Positions 15,352 through 23,743 are shown, numbered from the stretch's first letter. The stretch: DNA of 57,710 nt from an uncultured Collinsella sp. (GCA_900544465.1 UQVT01000001.1:1-57710); one strand, 5' to 3'. The notes: generated by a model not told the origin, from the letters alone. Made by a program: numbers and translations.

Positions 15352-16398
15352 TTAGAATTGTGACAGGACGCTCAGGTCGCCTAGATCATCGTCGATCAGG
15401 TCGATATAGAGGTCGCCGTCCATATTGATGTCTGCAATCAACGATGAGATCTCTTCCATCTCGTCAATCGAGTGCATACGATTGGCCAACGCGGTAACAA
15501 CGGGCTTATCCCAAACGGTTGCCATTCCGGCATCGTAGTATTCCTGAAGGCTGTGTTTGCGAACGTTTCCGATGATGAGAGGTATATAGGGGGATGCGAC
15601 GATATCGCCATTGGCGTGGATGGCCACTTGGTCAAATTGCATTTGCAGTTGAGGGAATCTGACCAAGTGGTCGATGGGGTCGCCCCACTCAAGCATGAAA
15701 TAGCCTCGATAGTCCGGATCGTATCGAAGGTCATTGATCGTGTTGACTAGCCGACGGTATTGATTATTCGAAGGGCGAATCGTGCGGTTTCTTCGGGCTC
15801 TACCGAGGAGCATGAGCGGCTGAACTCTAAGGTCAATTCGGTCAGTTCTACCCGACGATTTCAGCTTGTCTCGAAGCATCGTGCAAACTGGTTTGAAATC
15901 GTCGACATTGAACGATGTCGGACAAAAGGCAATTGAAAGGTGCAGTGAGGTTTCGTTCAGCGTGATATCGATGGCGTCGAGCACCCGGTCGTATAATCCC
16001 GAGAGTCCTCGCATATGTTCGTGAGAATCGCGTAGGCCATCGAGGCTAAACTGTATGCCGTTTAAACCGGCGCGTTCGAGTTCATGCAAAGTATTTGAGT
16101 TTGCGAGCAGACCGTTTGACACGAGGTTGCATTTGACGCCAGATGCGCTGAGCCGCCGCAAGGACTCGATGACAAGATCCTTTCGCAGGAGGGTCTCGCC
16201 TCCGCAGAAGCAGAAGCTAAAGGGGTGCATTTGACAAATCGAGTCGGCGAGTTCGAGGACTTCGTTGTCGGATAATTCGTTCGCGACGACATCGTTTTCT
16301 CCACTGTTGTTGAAGCAGTGTAGACAACGAAGGTTGCATTTGTTTGTAATGTCGAGCGCAACGCTGTGGGGCGCTCCGATTATTGCCGGCATGCTCAT
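15352..16398 (-). CDS. Radical SAM enzyme without auxiliary-cluster cysteines (module 2)
   Basis: A 348-residue radical SAM protein with CX3CX2C at Cys21/25/28 (KCNLRCLHC) and GGE at 66-68. The C-terminal region keeps the SPASM-like strand pattern (VAIHANGDIVASPYIP, then IIGNV), but I see no cysteine after about residue 175, so the extra iron-sulphur clusters of SPASM enzymes should be absent. Its ATG overlaps the stop of the preceding gene (TAATG). Together with the PqqD-like domain upstream and the peptide downstream it forms a compact modification operon. The reaction is unknown; single-cluster enzymes include some peptide epimerases. Confidence 0.87.
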   Translation of the reverse strand: MSMPAIIGAPHSVALDITNKCNLRCLHCFNNSGENDVVANELSDNEVLELADSICQMHPFSFCFCGGETLLRKDLVIESLRRLSASGVKCNLVSNGLLANSNTLHELERAGLNGIQFSLDGLRDSHEHMRGLSGLYDRVLDAIDITLNETSLHLSIAFCPTSFNVDDFKPVCTMLRDKLKSSGRTDRIDLRVQPLMLLGRARRNRTIRPSNNQYRRLVNTINDLRYDPDYRGYFMLEWGDPIDHLVRFPQLQMQFDQVAIHANGDIVASPYIPLIIGNVRKHSLQEYYDAGMATVWDKPVVTALANRMHSIDEMEEISSLIADINMDGDLYIDLIDDDLGDLSVLSQF

Positions 16399-17291
16399 TA
16401 TTGCTTCTTATCGAGCGGGCGAACAAACAGCTTGACGTCGCCCGAGTCGAGCTCATTGGGCAGGGTGCCGACTAAGGAAAAGCCAAGGCGCTGGTCGGAA
16501 TGGTCAAGTTGTTCGGCGATTGGGGTGGAATCAGGCGCGTCAATTCTGAGCGCGCGGTAGGCTTTGGGAGCGGAAGATCCGTAGTATTCCGCAAGGCGAT
16601 CGAGCACACCGGCAAGCAGCGTGGAGCTGCATGAGATAAATTTGATGATGACGCTGCGGCCGGCGGGATTAGTGGCCGGCTCGCATATTATCAATCCATT
16701 AATTTCTCCGGACTGGCTCGTGAGTAGAAAATAATCATGGGTAAAGGAAAAGAGCCTTTGGCGAAGAACCAGAAAGTTCTCCAATTCGGGCTCAACGTCG
16801 AACTCAGAGAAATAGATCCTATTGCCATTTTTGGACTGTTTTGCAGAGAGGGATTTTGCAGCCGCCTCTTCGATTTCAGCAAACCTGCTCGCGTCCGCGA
16901 GAATAAGCAGCTCGTCGGGATTCACCGATGTTAGGTAATCGGAGCCGAAAGGGTCGTTCATATATCTCCCTTCTTTCTTCCAAACGATAAGACAGTTTAC
17001 GGTCAGGCTATGCAGGGTTTGGGCCAGGTCATGCGCTAGCGTCTCGCGCGGTTGATCTGGGTATTTTTCTTGGAACAGACGGAGAATTTTGGGCAAATCG
17101 CAGGTGCCGTCGCATAAGTCAAGAATCTCTTTAGCGACCCTGTTGAGGATCGTATAGATTTGTTTCCCATCTGAGCTTAGGACGCTCAGGCGGTTATTTG
17201 GTTCACTGCGAAGGTAGCTTGGGTCGAGGGGGATAGGGATGACTCCAGGCAATGATGAGATTTGCGCGCTCCAAACATTCACGGATTCCAT
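16398..17291 (-). CDS. PqqD-like recognition domain fused to a GNAT-like domain (module 2)
   Basis: 297 residues from ATG at 17291, placed by AAAGGAG. Residues 30-105 follow the PqqD/RRE pattern (PLDPSYLRSE, LNRVAKEILDLCDGTC, DLPKILRLFQEKYP, then HSLTVNCLIVW), the module that binds RiPP leader peptides. Residues 130-290 resemble a GNAT acyltransferase fold (HDYFLLTSQSGEINGLIICE, and LGFSLVGTLPNEL near the end), although the acyl-CoA loop is not clear. I infer delivery of the leader to the radical SAM enzyme plus a possible acylation step. The core of the 60-residue peptide has no lysine, so an acyl target would have to be the leader lysines, a new N-terminus or another molecule. Confidence 0.7.
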   Translation of the reverse strand: MESVNVWSAQISSLPGVIPIPLDPSYLRSEPNNRLSVLSSDGKQIYTILNRVAKEILDLCDGTCDLPKILRLFQEKYPDQPRETLAHDLAQTLHSLTVNCLIVWKKEGRYMNDPFGSDYLTSVNPDELLILADASRFAEIEEAAAKSLSAKQSKNGNRIYFSEFDVEPELENFLVLRQRLFSFTHDYFLLTSQSGEINGLIICEPATNPAGRSVIIKFISCSSTLLAGVLDRLAEYYGSSAPKAYRALRIDAPDSTPIAEQLDHSDQRLGFSLVGTLPNELDSGDVKLFVRPLDKKQ

Positions 17292-17467
17292 TGATCTCCT
17301 TTGGTTGTGGCCTATCTTCCTCGAATAGCAACTCGTTCGATAAAATATCACAAATCGAAACGATATATAAAAGAATATATTTATATCGATATACAATATT
17401 AGGTTAAAAAAAGTTTTGATGTTTGTCGATAGGGCTGGTATTGAAGGAGTGGACTGGAGTGATGGCG
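17292..17467. promoter_or_regulatory. AT-rich divergent regulatory region of module 2
   Basis: Very AT-rich sequence between the minus-strand module 2 operon and the plus-strand membrane and transporter genes. CGATATA (17361-17367) and TATATCG (17382-17388) form an inverted repeat, and TATCGATATA follows at once. As in module 1, the regulatory region is shared by a modification operon and a membrane protein. Confidence 0.45.
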
Positions 17468-17821
17468 ATGTCGGACGTTGTGGTTTCAATGGTGGGGTCA
17501 TGCCTGCTGCTGTTGTTCGGAATAATGATATATCGAGGCAAGCTCACGGGATTGCTTGCCGGAATGTCATTGCTATCGGGAGAGCGTTTAGAGGAGGCAA
17601 AGCGGACGGCCGAGTCTCTAGGCGCAAACCGAGTGGTGGGGGCGTCTATAGTTTTCTCCGCAATATGCCTTTTTCTCTCGTCCCTTTTTCCGGACAAAAG
17701 GGCTATTCTCGGTCTGATGGTGGCTGCTGTTATAATCGCCGCGCTTGCCTATGCAAATAGGGGGCTTATTCGTATGTATATAAAGGTGAAATGGAATCCT
17801 GGGCACCGCAACCCGAGATAA
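17468..17821 (+). CDS. Small two- to three-helix membrane protein, DUF3784-like
   Basis: About 117 residues. The start is uncertain (ATG 17468, ATG 17462 or GTG 17459; GGAG at 17455-17458 favours 17468). Three hydrophobic segments are visible, and the loop IYRGKLTGLLAGMSLLSGER followed by a LGANRVVG motif resembles DUF3784 membrane proteins. It lies between the divergent regulatory region and the ABC exporter, probably in one operon with the latter. An immunity or export accessory role is inference from position only. Confidence 0.6.
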   Translation: MSDVVVSMVGSCLLLLFGIMIYRGKLTGLLAGMSLLSGERLEEAKRTAESLGANRVVGASIVFSAICLFLSSLFPDKRAILGLMVAAVIIAALAYANRGLIRMYIKVKWNPGHRNPR

Positions 17822-17905
17822 TGTCTTGAGCAAGGATTAACAACAAGGGATATATGGGAGCGATTAAGCGGCGAGCAAATTCAGTTTTGGATAAAAGGCC
17901 GCTTG

Positions 17906-19522
17906 ATGGGAGCTGGCATGTTTAAGAAGACGGTTCACGAGTTGTTTCGGTGTAAAGGGTCACGGCTTTTCGTGATTCTCATGCTGGTGAATTTTGCTCT
18001 CTCGTGCGTCATGCCCGCCTTAAACGGTGGGTTTGTAGACTTTCTCGTGACGAATAGGGATCCATCTCGCGTCGTGTGGTTTGCGGCCTTTGTTGCGGGC
18101 ATAGGGATATCGGCCTCCTTCATGTCGTATGCGATGGGTGTGAACGTATCGCGCGTCATCTTGGAGATGACGACGAGACTGATGGGGACCACGTGTGAGT
18201 CGTTTGAACGGGGGCCCCTGGAAAAGGGGGAGCAGGCGGATCCATCCTATACAACGCAGAGGGTGTATGCGGATTCGAATGCGGTGTCATCGTTTGTCGT
18301 GAACAACTTCCTGACGATCGGGCTTAACATCGTTCTGGTTGTGTTGATATGCATCATCCTGTTTTCGATTAATCCGGTGTTCCTGGTGTTAAGTGCATGT
18401 TCGCTTGTTGCGTACTTCATTTTATTCAGGGCGTTGAAAAAGCCGTTGTACAACAGTTCGCTTGCGAACAAGGAGGGTTTGAGTAAGCTTTTCGCGTCCG
18501 TGAGCGGCGAGCTGTCGCAGTTGTTTGACATTAAGTGCGATGGCGCATATAACCAGAGCGCTCGGACGCTCAAAGGGGTATTCGAGGGGTACTACCCGAT
18601 TTACATGAAAGCAAGTAGGGTCTCGAATCTGGCCACATCAAGCGACGGCCTGATCTCGTCTGTGTTTCGGGGGGCACTGCTCGTGATCTCCGGGATGGAA
18701 ATATTGAGCGGAAGAATGAGCTTAGGCGAGTTCACAATGGTGAACTCGTATTACTCGATGGCGTTCGGATGCTTCAAGTATTTTTTGAATTATTTCAAAT
18801 CGTATCAGGACGCAAGGGCCTCGTTCGACCGATTGGGGGCTCTGACGGAGGACGCCGAGGACCGCGGCACCCTCACGGTTGGGCACGTGGAGAGCATATC
18901 GTTGTCCAACATCGCGTACCGATACGCGGGAAAGCCCTACTTATACCGCGACCTCTCCGTGGAGGTGGAGGAAGGAAAAACCTATGCCATTACCGGGCCG
19001 AACGGATGCGGAAAAAGCACGTTTCTGAAGGTGCTCCTTGGACTATATTCTGCTGGGGGACATCGGGCTTTGGGGTCGGTGCCATATGAAGAGCTCGATA
19101 TGGAGACGATCCGACGGGACCTGTTTGCGGTGTGCCCGCAAAAGCTCTTTATTCCGAACGAAACGGTGGAGAATTACCTTGAGAGGACGTCGATTCGGGG
19201 ATCGAGCGAAAACCTCCGAGAGCTTGTGCCGAGTTTCTATCGAACCGTCGAATCGTTAAAAGGCAAGAATTGTAGAGACCTTTCTGGTGGAGAGTATCGA
19301 AAGCTAAGGATATTCGCAGCACTTCGCAGGCAGCCGGAAGTGCTTGTGTTCGATGAACCAACGAACGATTTAGATGAAGAAAGCCGTCGGGAGTTCACGG
19401 AGTATATTCATCGAAATCCCTTCGATCAGCTAATTCTTGTTGTAAGCCATGATCAGGATTTGATTTCAGCATGCGATAGGAAGCTGGATTTGGATTTCGA
19501 TCCGAAAAATGGGCAATGCTGA
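17906..19522 (+). CDS. ABC exporter, fused membrane and ATPase domains
   Basis: About 538 residues (ATG 17906 behind AAAGG; ATG 17918 also possible). The first 310 residues carry about six hydrophobic segments of a type IV ABC membrane domain. The ATPase follows with Walker A GPNGCGKST (364-372), signature LSGGE (459-463), Walker B VLVFDEPT (Asp483, Glu484) and the H-loop His515 in SHDQD. No C39 peptidase domain is present, so leader removal would need another protease. Next to module 2, it probably exports a modified peptide or gives resistance. A second ABC gene immediately downstream is broken, so a heterodimeric transporter may have lost its partner. Confidence 0.9.
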   Translation: MGAGMFKKTVHELFRCKGSRLFVILMLVNFALSCVMPALNGGFVDFLVTNRDPSRVVWFAAFVAGIGISASFMSYAMGVNVSRVILEMTTRLMGTTCESFERGPLEKGEQADPSYTTQRVYADSNAVSSFVVNNFLTIGLNIVLVVLICIILFSINPVFLVLSACSLVAYFILFRALKKPLYNSSLANKEGLSKLFASVSGELSQLFDIKCDGAYNQSARTLKGVFEGYYPIYMKASRVSNLATSSDGLISSVFRGALLVISGMEILSGRMSLGEFTMVNSYYSMAFGCFKYFLNYFKSYQDARASFDRLGALTEDAEDRGTLTVGHVESISLSNIAYRYAGKPYLYRDLSVEVEEGKTYAITGPNGCGKSTFLKVLLGLYSAGGHRALGSVPYEELDMETIRRDLFAVCPQKLFIPNETVENYLERTSIRGSSENLRELVPSFYRTVESLKGKNCRDLSGGEYRKLRIFAALRRQPEVLVFDEPTNDLDEESRREFTEYIHRNPFDQLILVVSHDQDLISACDRKLDLDFDPKNGQC

Positions 19523-19608
19523 TGGGAAACGCTTAGAGTTCGGGCTTGCGCGTCATGGAGTAATCTTTCCTCTTATCGAAAATCGTTACAATATAAGAAA
19601 AACAGTAA

Positions 19609-20208
19609 GCAAGAAGAAATGGCTCGGGGAAGAGCTCGCTGCTGTCAGTGATATTGGGTCTATATCCAGATAACACGGAAGGGGCCGTCCTCTACAACGG
19701 GGTATCACAGCGTCGCATCGACCGATACGCATTGCGGCGGTGCCGAGTTGGCATTACGGAGCAAGAGCCCCCTATTGTTGGGGGGACGATCCTCGATAAT
19801 CTTACGCTGCTTTCTGATGATTTCGAGGCCGACAAACTGAATCGGATGCTTGCCATATTGGGGTTAGACAAAATGATTGCCGCTGCGGAGAACGGGGCGG
19901 CAGCGATGCTTGGCAGCAAGAAAGGAGGGGTGTCCGGCGGGGAGAAGCAGAACATCGCAATTGTGCGGCAGATGTTGAAATCGCCGGACGTCATGTTGTT
20001 TCTTGAGTCAACTTCAGCGCTTGATGCGAAGAGCCGGAGCGCGCTAATTAAATTGCTTCATGAGGTTAAGAGAGACCATATTGTAATTGTTGTCACTCAT
20101 GACGAAGAGATGCTTGCGGCTTGCGACGAGGTCATTCCGATGCCCGGATGCTTATCGGGACGTGGCGTTGAAGGCCCAGAAGATCGAAATGGCGTGGGTG
20201 TTGGGTAA
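19609..20208 (+). pseudogene. Truncated ABC transporter ATPase domain
   Basis: The open frame starts just after TAA at 19606-19608 and enters at RRNGSGKSS, the second half of a Walker A motif. The whole membrane domain and the start of the ATPase are missing. The signature VSGGEKQNIAI and the THDEE H-loop are intact, but Walker B reads VMLFLESTSALD, with the expected Asp replaced by Leu. Truncation plus a damaged active site mark it as a pseudogene. A matching severed N-terminus lies in opposite orientation at 9439-9564. Confidence 0.75.
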
Positions 20209-20287
20209 GTCCCTACGCGTACGACGTTGGGTTTCTGATCTTCATCGTCCTGCAAAGAAGGCTTTGTAACACGTTTCCCCTGGGAGG

Positions 20288-20322
20288 CCCCTTTTGTCCG
20301 TAGTGGCAAAGAGGGGCTTTTT
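20288..20322 (+). terminator. Terminator-like hairpin
   Basis: CCCCTTTTG pairs with CAAAGAGGGG (one bulged base), followed by CTTTTTC. It lies about 80 bp past the ABC remnant and would end transcription from the exporter operon. Confidence 0.55.
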
Positions 20323-20352
20323 CGTTTCCCTCTTGCGGCGGAGGGGGACACC

Positions 20353-20541
20353 ATGCGCCTATACAGGACGACCTGCGCGCTTTCGTCGGATGACGGGCTA
20401 TGTGTCGAGATGGGGGTCTCGGGTGGAGGCCGCGTCGCGGTCGCGGTCGGCCAGCGACCATCGGTACGGCTCAATCGTATTACCAGAACTAGTAAGGAGC
20501 CGCCCTTTCGGACGACTCAAACTGTAATGGGGCTTTTTTAG
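20353..20541 (+). CDS. Small hypothetical, truncated at the island border
   Basis: ATG at 20353 has a good ribosome site (GGAGGGGG, 4-5 bases upstream). The peptide begins MRLYRTTCALSSDDGLCVEM and keeps coding character to about codon 40. Its last residues are read out of the REP half at 20529, where it meets a stop. The natural 3' end seems to have been lost when the island border formed. No family is recognised. Confidence 0.4.
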   Translation: MRLYRTTCALSSDDGLCVEMGVSGGGRVAVAVGQRPSVRLNRITRTSKEPPFRTTQTVMGLF

Positions 20542-20620
20542 CTACCCCGGCCGTTACTCCGCCAAAGCATTCGCGCTATCTGCCGGGGTGGCTAAAATAG
20601 CCCCGTCCCAAATTAGCTAC
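20529..20620. repeat. REP right half plus full inverted REP (family 1)
   Basis: GGGGCTTTTTTAGCTACCCC at 20529-20548 is the right half of a REP; its left half is at 9223. A full inverted copy at 20588-20620 (ending CCCAAATTAGCTAC) lies opposite. The inner arms pair well, so the ancestral locus probably had an inverted REP pair like 1121-1240. Confidence 0.8.
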
Positions 20621-20717
20621 TCTGACCAAAATCCCTGGGACAAATACTTCTGATAGATTTTGTCTTTCTTGGCTATTGCGTAGTTTAAGAGATTCCATTC
20701 CAATAATTACAGCTTTT

Positions 20718-20735
20718 TGCTAAAGCGCTTTAGCA
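20718..20735. promoter_or_regulatory. 18-bp perfect palindrome upstream of ppdK, LacI/CcpA-type operator candidate
   Basis: TGCTAAAGCGCTTTAGCA is a perfect palindrome with a central CG step, as expected for LacI/GalR/CcpA-family operators. It lies 220 bp before the ppdK start. Between it and the gene are repeated TTTACC words (about 20781-20835) and a TATAGT hexamer (20874-20879) that may be the -10 box. PPDK sits at the glycolysis/gluconeogenesis branch, so carbon control is plausible. Confidence 0.55.
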
Positions 20736-20954
20736 GTTTATACCGCTTTTGACCTGCGACTACGTTGTACTGGTATCTTCATAAGGTAACCACCTTTACC
20801 TACCGTTTACCGCCAGTTTTAGCACGTTTACCAAACCGCGCAGCCTCTGCTCAAGCCCGCCCAAAACCCGCCGTATAGTTCCCTCACGGTCCGCATCCGG
20901 CGGGTCGATTCGTTACCACGGTCGTGTGTGCGAACACATAGAAGGGGAAGTATC

Positions 20955-23705
20955 GTGAGCGATTGCAAGAGGGTTTACCGTTTTGGAACCGACGCCCAGG
21001 GCACTTGTGTCACCGAGGGCGACAAGTCTATGAACTTTGTGCTTGGCGGCAAGGGCGCTAACCTTGCCGAGATGAGCCGTATCGGCCTGCCGGTCCCCGG
21101 TGGCTTTACCATTACCTGCCAGACCTGCGTTGAGTACTCCGGTGCCGGCAATGTTTGGCCTGCCGGCGCGCTTGACGAGATCGTTGCCGCCGAGGCCGAC
21201 CTCGAAGCCCGCTGCGGCAAGAAGCTCGGAGATGCCAACGATCCGCTGCTCGTCTCGGTGCGCTCTGGCGCTCCGTTCTCCATGCCCGGCATGATGGACA
21301 CGGTCCTCAATCTGGGCCTCAACGACGATTCCGTCCTGGGCCTCATCGCCCAGACGCAGAACCCGCGCTTTGCTTGGGACAGCTATCGCCGCTTTATCCA
21401 GATGTTCTCCAACGTCGTCATGGGCGTCGACGCCGGCCTGTTCGAGAACGCCCTGACCCAGGCCCGCCTGGTTGCCGGCGTCCGCGTCGATTCCGAGCTT
21501 TCGGCCGAGGACCTGCAGGAGCTCGTCGAGACCTTCAAGGGCATCTTCTCCGCCAACGTCGAGGCCGCCCTGTACCCCGAGCTCGAGGTCGCCGATGGTA
21601 AGCCCGTCTTTCCGCACGATCCGGAGCTCCAGCTTCGCCTTGCCATCCAGGCCGTCTTTGGCAGCTGGATGAACGAGCGCGCCTGCATTTACCGCAAGCA
21701 GCACGGCATCTCCGACGAGCTCGGCACCGCCGTCAACGTCCAGGCCATGGCTTTTGGCAACAAGGGCGAGACCTCTGCGACCGGCGTCGCCTTCACCCGC
21801 AACCCGGCCGACGGCACCAAGGAGTTCTACGGCGACTTTCTGGTCAACGCCCAGGGCGAGGACGTCGTCGCCGGCATTCGCAACACCGAGCCCATCGCCG
21901 ATCTCAAGACCACTCCGGGGCTTGAGTCCGCAGGCGAGGAGCTCGAGCGCGTGTTCCTGACGCTCGAGGATCACTATCGCGACATGTGCGACATCGAGTT
22001 CACCATCGAGCAGGGCAAGCTCTGGATGCTCCAGACCCGCGTGGGCAAGCGAACCGCCACCGCCGCCCTGCGCATCGCCATCGAGATGGTCGAGGAGGGC
22101 CTCATCACCCGCGAGGAGGCCGTGGGCCGCATCGATCCTGCGCAGCTCGATCAGCTCCTGCACCCGCAGTTCGACTCCTCCAAGAAGTACGAGGCGCTCG
22201 CGACCGGTCTTAACGCCAGCCCCGGTGCCGCCGTGGGCGAGGTCGTGTTCTCGAGCGACGACGCCGTCGCGCGTTCCGCCGAGGGCCACAAGGTCATCCT
22301 GGTCCGTTGGGAGACCAACCCTGACGACCTGAAGGGCATGGTTGCCGCCGAGGGCATCCTGACGAGCCACGGTGGCAAGACGAGCCATGCCGCCGTTATC
22401 GCCCGCGGCATGGGTACGCCCTGCGTCTGCGGTGTCGAGCGCTTCCATATCGACGCGGCCGAGAAGGTCGTGCGTATCGAGGGTAGCGATCGCGTACTGC
22501 ACGAGGGCGACATCATCTCCATCGACGGTACCCAGGGCATCGTTGTCGACGGCGCCGTTGACTTGGTCTCCGCCGAGCTTACTGGTGACCTGGACACTAT
22601 CCTGTCCTGGGCCGATGAGATTCGTCTGGATGAGACCTGCGGCCACGCCAACCACGTGCGCGTCAACGCCGACAACCCCGAGGACGCCGAGCTCGCGCTC
22701 GAGTTTGGCGCCGAGGCCATCGGTCTGTGCCGCACCGAGCATATGTTCCTGGGCGATCGCAAGAACATCATCCAGAGCTTCATCCTGTCCGATGACGAGG
22801 CCGTGAAGCAGCAGGCCTTGGCCGATCTGCTCAAGGTCCAGACCGAGGACTTCCTGGCCATGTTTAAGACCATGACCGGCCGCGACGTGGTCGTTCGCCT
22901 GATCGATCCGCCGCTTCATGAGTTCCTGGATAATCCTCGCGAGCTCGAGGTCGCCATCACCAAGAAGGAAGCCGCTGGCGCCAGCGAGGAAGAGCTCGCC
23001 GCCCTGCGTGCCCGCCTGCGCCGCATCGATAGCATGGTTGAGTCCAACCCCATGCTGGGCCTGCGCGGCGTGCGTCTGTCCGTCGTCTTCGGTGACCTGC
23101 CGCTCATGCAGGTCCGCGCTGTGGCTTCGGCTGCCGCCCGTCTCATCAAGGAAGGCGTCGATCCTCGCCCCGAGATCATGGTCCCGCTTGTCTCCATCAC
23201 GGCCGAGCATGTCCAGACCCGTGAGGTTATCGAGCGTGTCATCGCCGAGGTTTCCGCTGAGGAGGGCGTTGAGCTCGACATTCCCGTTGGTACCATGCTC
23301 GAGCTACCGCGCGCCTGCATGGTCGCCGACGAGATCGCCCAACACGCTGACTTCTTCTGCTTTGGCACCAACGACCTCACCCAGACGACCTTCGGCTTCT
23401 CCCGCGATGACGCCGAGGCCAAGTTCATCCCGCTGTACCTGCACAAGAAGATTCTGAAGGACAACCCCTTCGAGACGATCGACTCTGCAGTTCTTGAGCT
23501 GGTGCGCATGGCCGTGGCGAAGGGTCGCGCCACCAACCCCGACATGCACTTTGGCGTGTGCGGCGAGCACGGCGGCGACCCCAAGTCCATCAAGGGCCTG
23601 TTCAACGTGGCCGACGTGGACTACGTGTCCTGCTCGCCCTACCGCGTGCCGCTCGCGCGTCTTGCTGCCGCCCAGGCCAAGCTCGAGGCCAGGCGTAACG
23701 CCTAG
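20955..23705 (+). CDS. ppdK: Pyruvate, phosphate dikinase
   Basis: Interconverts pyruvate, ATP and Pi with PEP, AMP and PPi, allowing PPi-dependent glycolysis or gluconeogenesis. It has 916 residues from GTG at 20955. The ATP-grasp start shows FVLGGKGANLAEMSRIGLPVPGGF as separate motifs, the phosphohistidine loop is GGKTSHAAVIARGMG with the regulatory Thr just before the catalytic His, and the PEP-binding C-terminal barrel ends with GVCGEHGGDP carrying the catalytic Cys. The Thr of the TSH motif is the known target of PpsR, encoded at 8340, on the far side of the island. Confidence 0.97.
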   Translation: MSDCKRVYRFGTDAQGTCVTEGDKSMNFVLGGKGANLAEMSRIGLPVPGGFTITCQTCVEYSGAGNVWPAGALDEIVAAEADLEARCGKKLGDANDPLLVSVRSGAPFSMPGMMDTVLNLGLNDDSVLGLIAQTQNPRFAWDSYRRFIQMFSNVVMGVDAGLFENALTQARLVAGVRVDSELSAEDLQELVETFKGIFSANVEAALYPELEVADGKPVFPHDPELQLRLAIQAVFGSWMNERACIYRKQHGISDELGTAVNVQAMAFGNKGETSATGVAFTRNPADGTKEFYGDFLVNAQGEDVVAGIRNTEPIADLKTTPGLESAGEELERVFLTLEDHYRDMCDIEFTIEQGKLWMLQTRVGKRTATAALRIAIEMVEEGLITREEAVGRIDPAQLDQLLHPQFDSSKKYEALATGLNASPGAAVGEVVFSSDDAVARSAEGHKVILVRWETNPDDLKGMVAAEGILTSHGGKTSHAAVIARGMGTPCVCGVERFHIDAAEKVVRIEGSDRVLHEGDIISIDGTQGIVVDGAVDLVSAELTGDLDTILSWADEIRLDETCGHANHVRVNADNPEDAELALEFGAEAIGLCRTEHMFLGDRKNIIQSFILSDDEAVKQQALADLLKVQTEDFLAMFKTMTGRDVVVRLIDPPLHEFLDNPRELEVAITKKEAAGASEEELAALRARLRRIDSMVESNPMLGLRGVRLSVVFGDLPLMQVRAVASAAARLIKEGVDPRPEIMVPLVSITAEHVQTREVIERVIAEVSAEEGVELDIPVGTMLELPRACMVADEIAQHADFFCFGTNDLTQTTFGFSRDDAEAKFIPLYLHKKILKDNPFETIDSAVLELVRMAVAKGRATNPDMHFGVCGEHGGDPKSIKGLFNVADVDYVSCSPYRVPLARLAAAQAKLEARRNA

Positions 23706-23743
23706 CGTCTTGCGTTTCCGCGCGTAACGTAGCCCCCTTCATG

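Larger units (their letters stand above)
9240..20528. other. Accessory genomic island between ppsR and ppdK
   Basis: About 11.3 kb with uneven base composition: AT-rich, AAT/AAA/TTT-using genes at 9.8-13.6 and 15.3-19.5 kb, and a very GC-rich block at 14.0-14.6 kb, all unlike the uniform housekeeping genes on both sides. It carries two radical-SAM peptide modules, three transporter genes or remnants and degraded ends. Its borders are the two halves of one REP element, so I infer that it entered or replaced sequence at that REP. No integrase or intact insertion sequence is visible inside. Confidence 0.75.

Noticed and set aside
20913..23210. Long antisense open frame opposite ppdK
   Set aside because: Same composition effect; ppdK is unambiguous on the plus strand.
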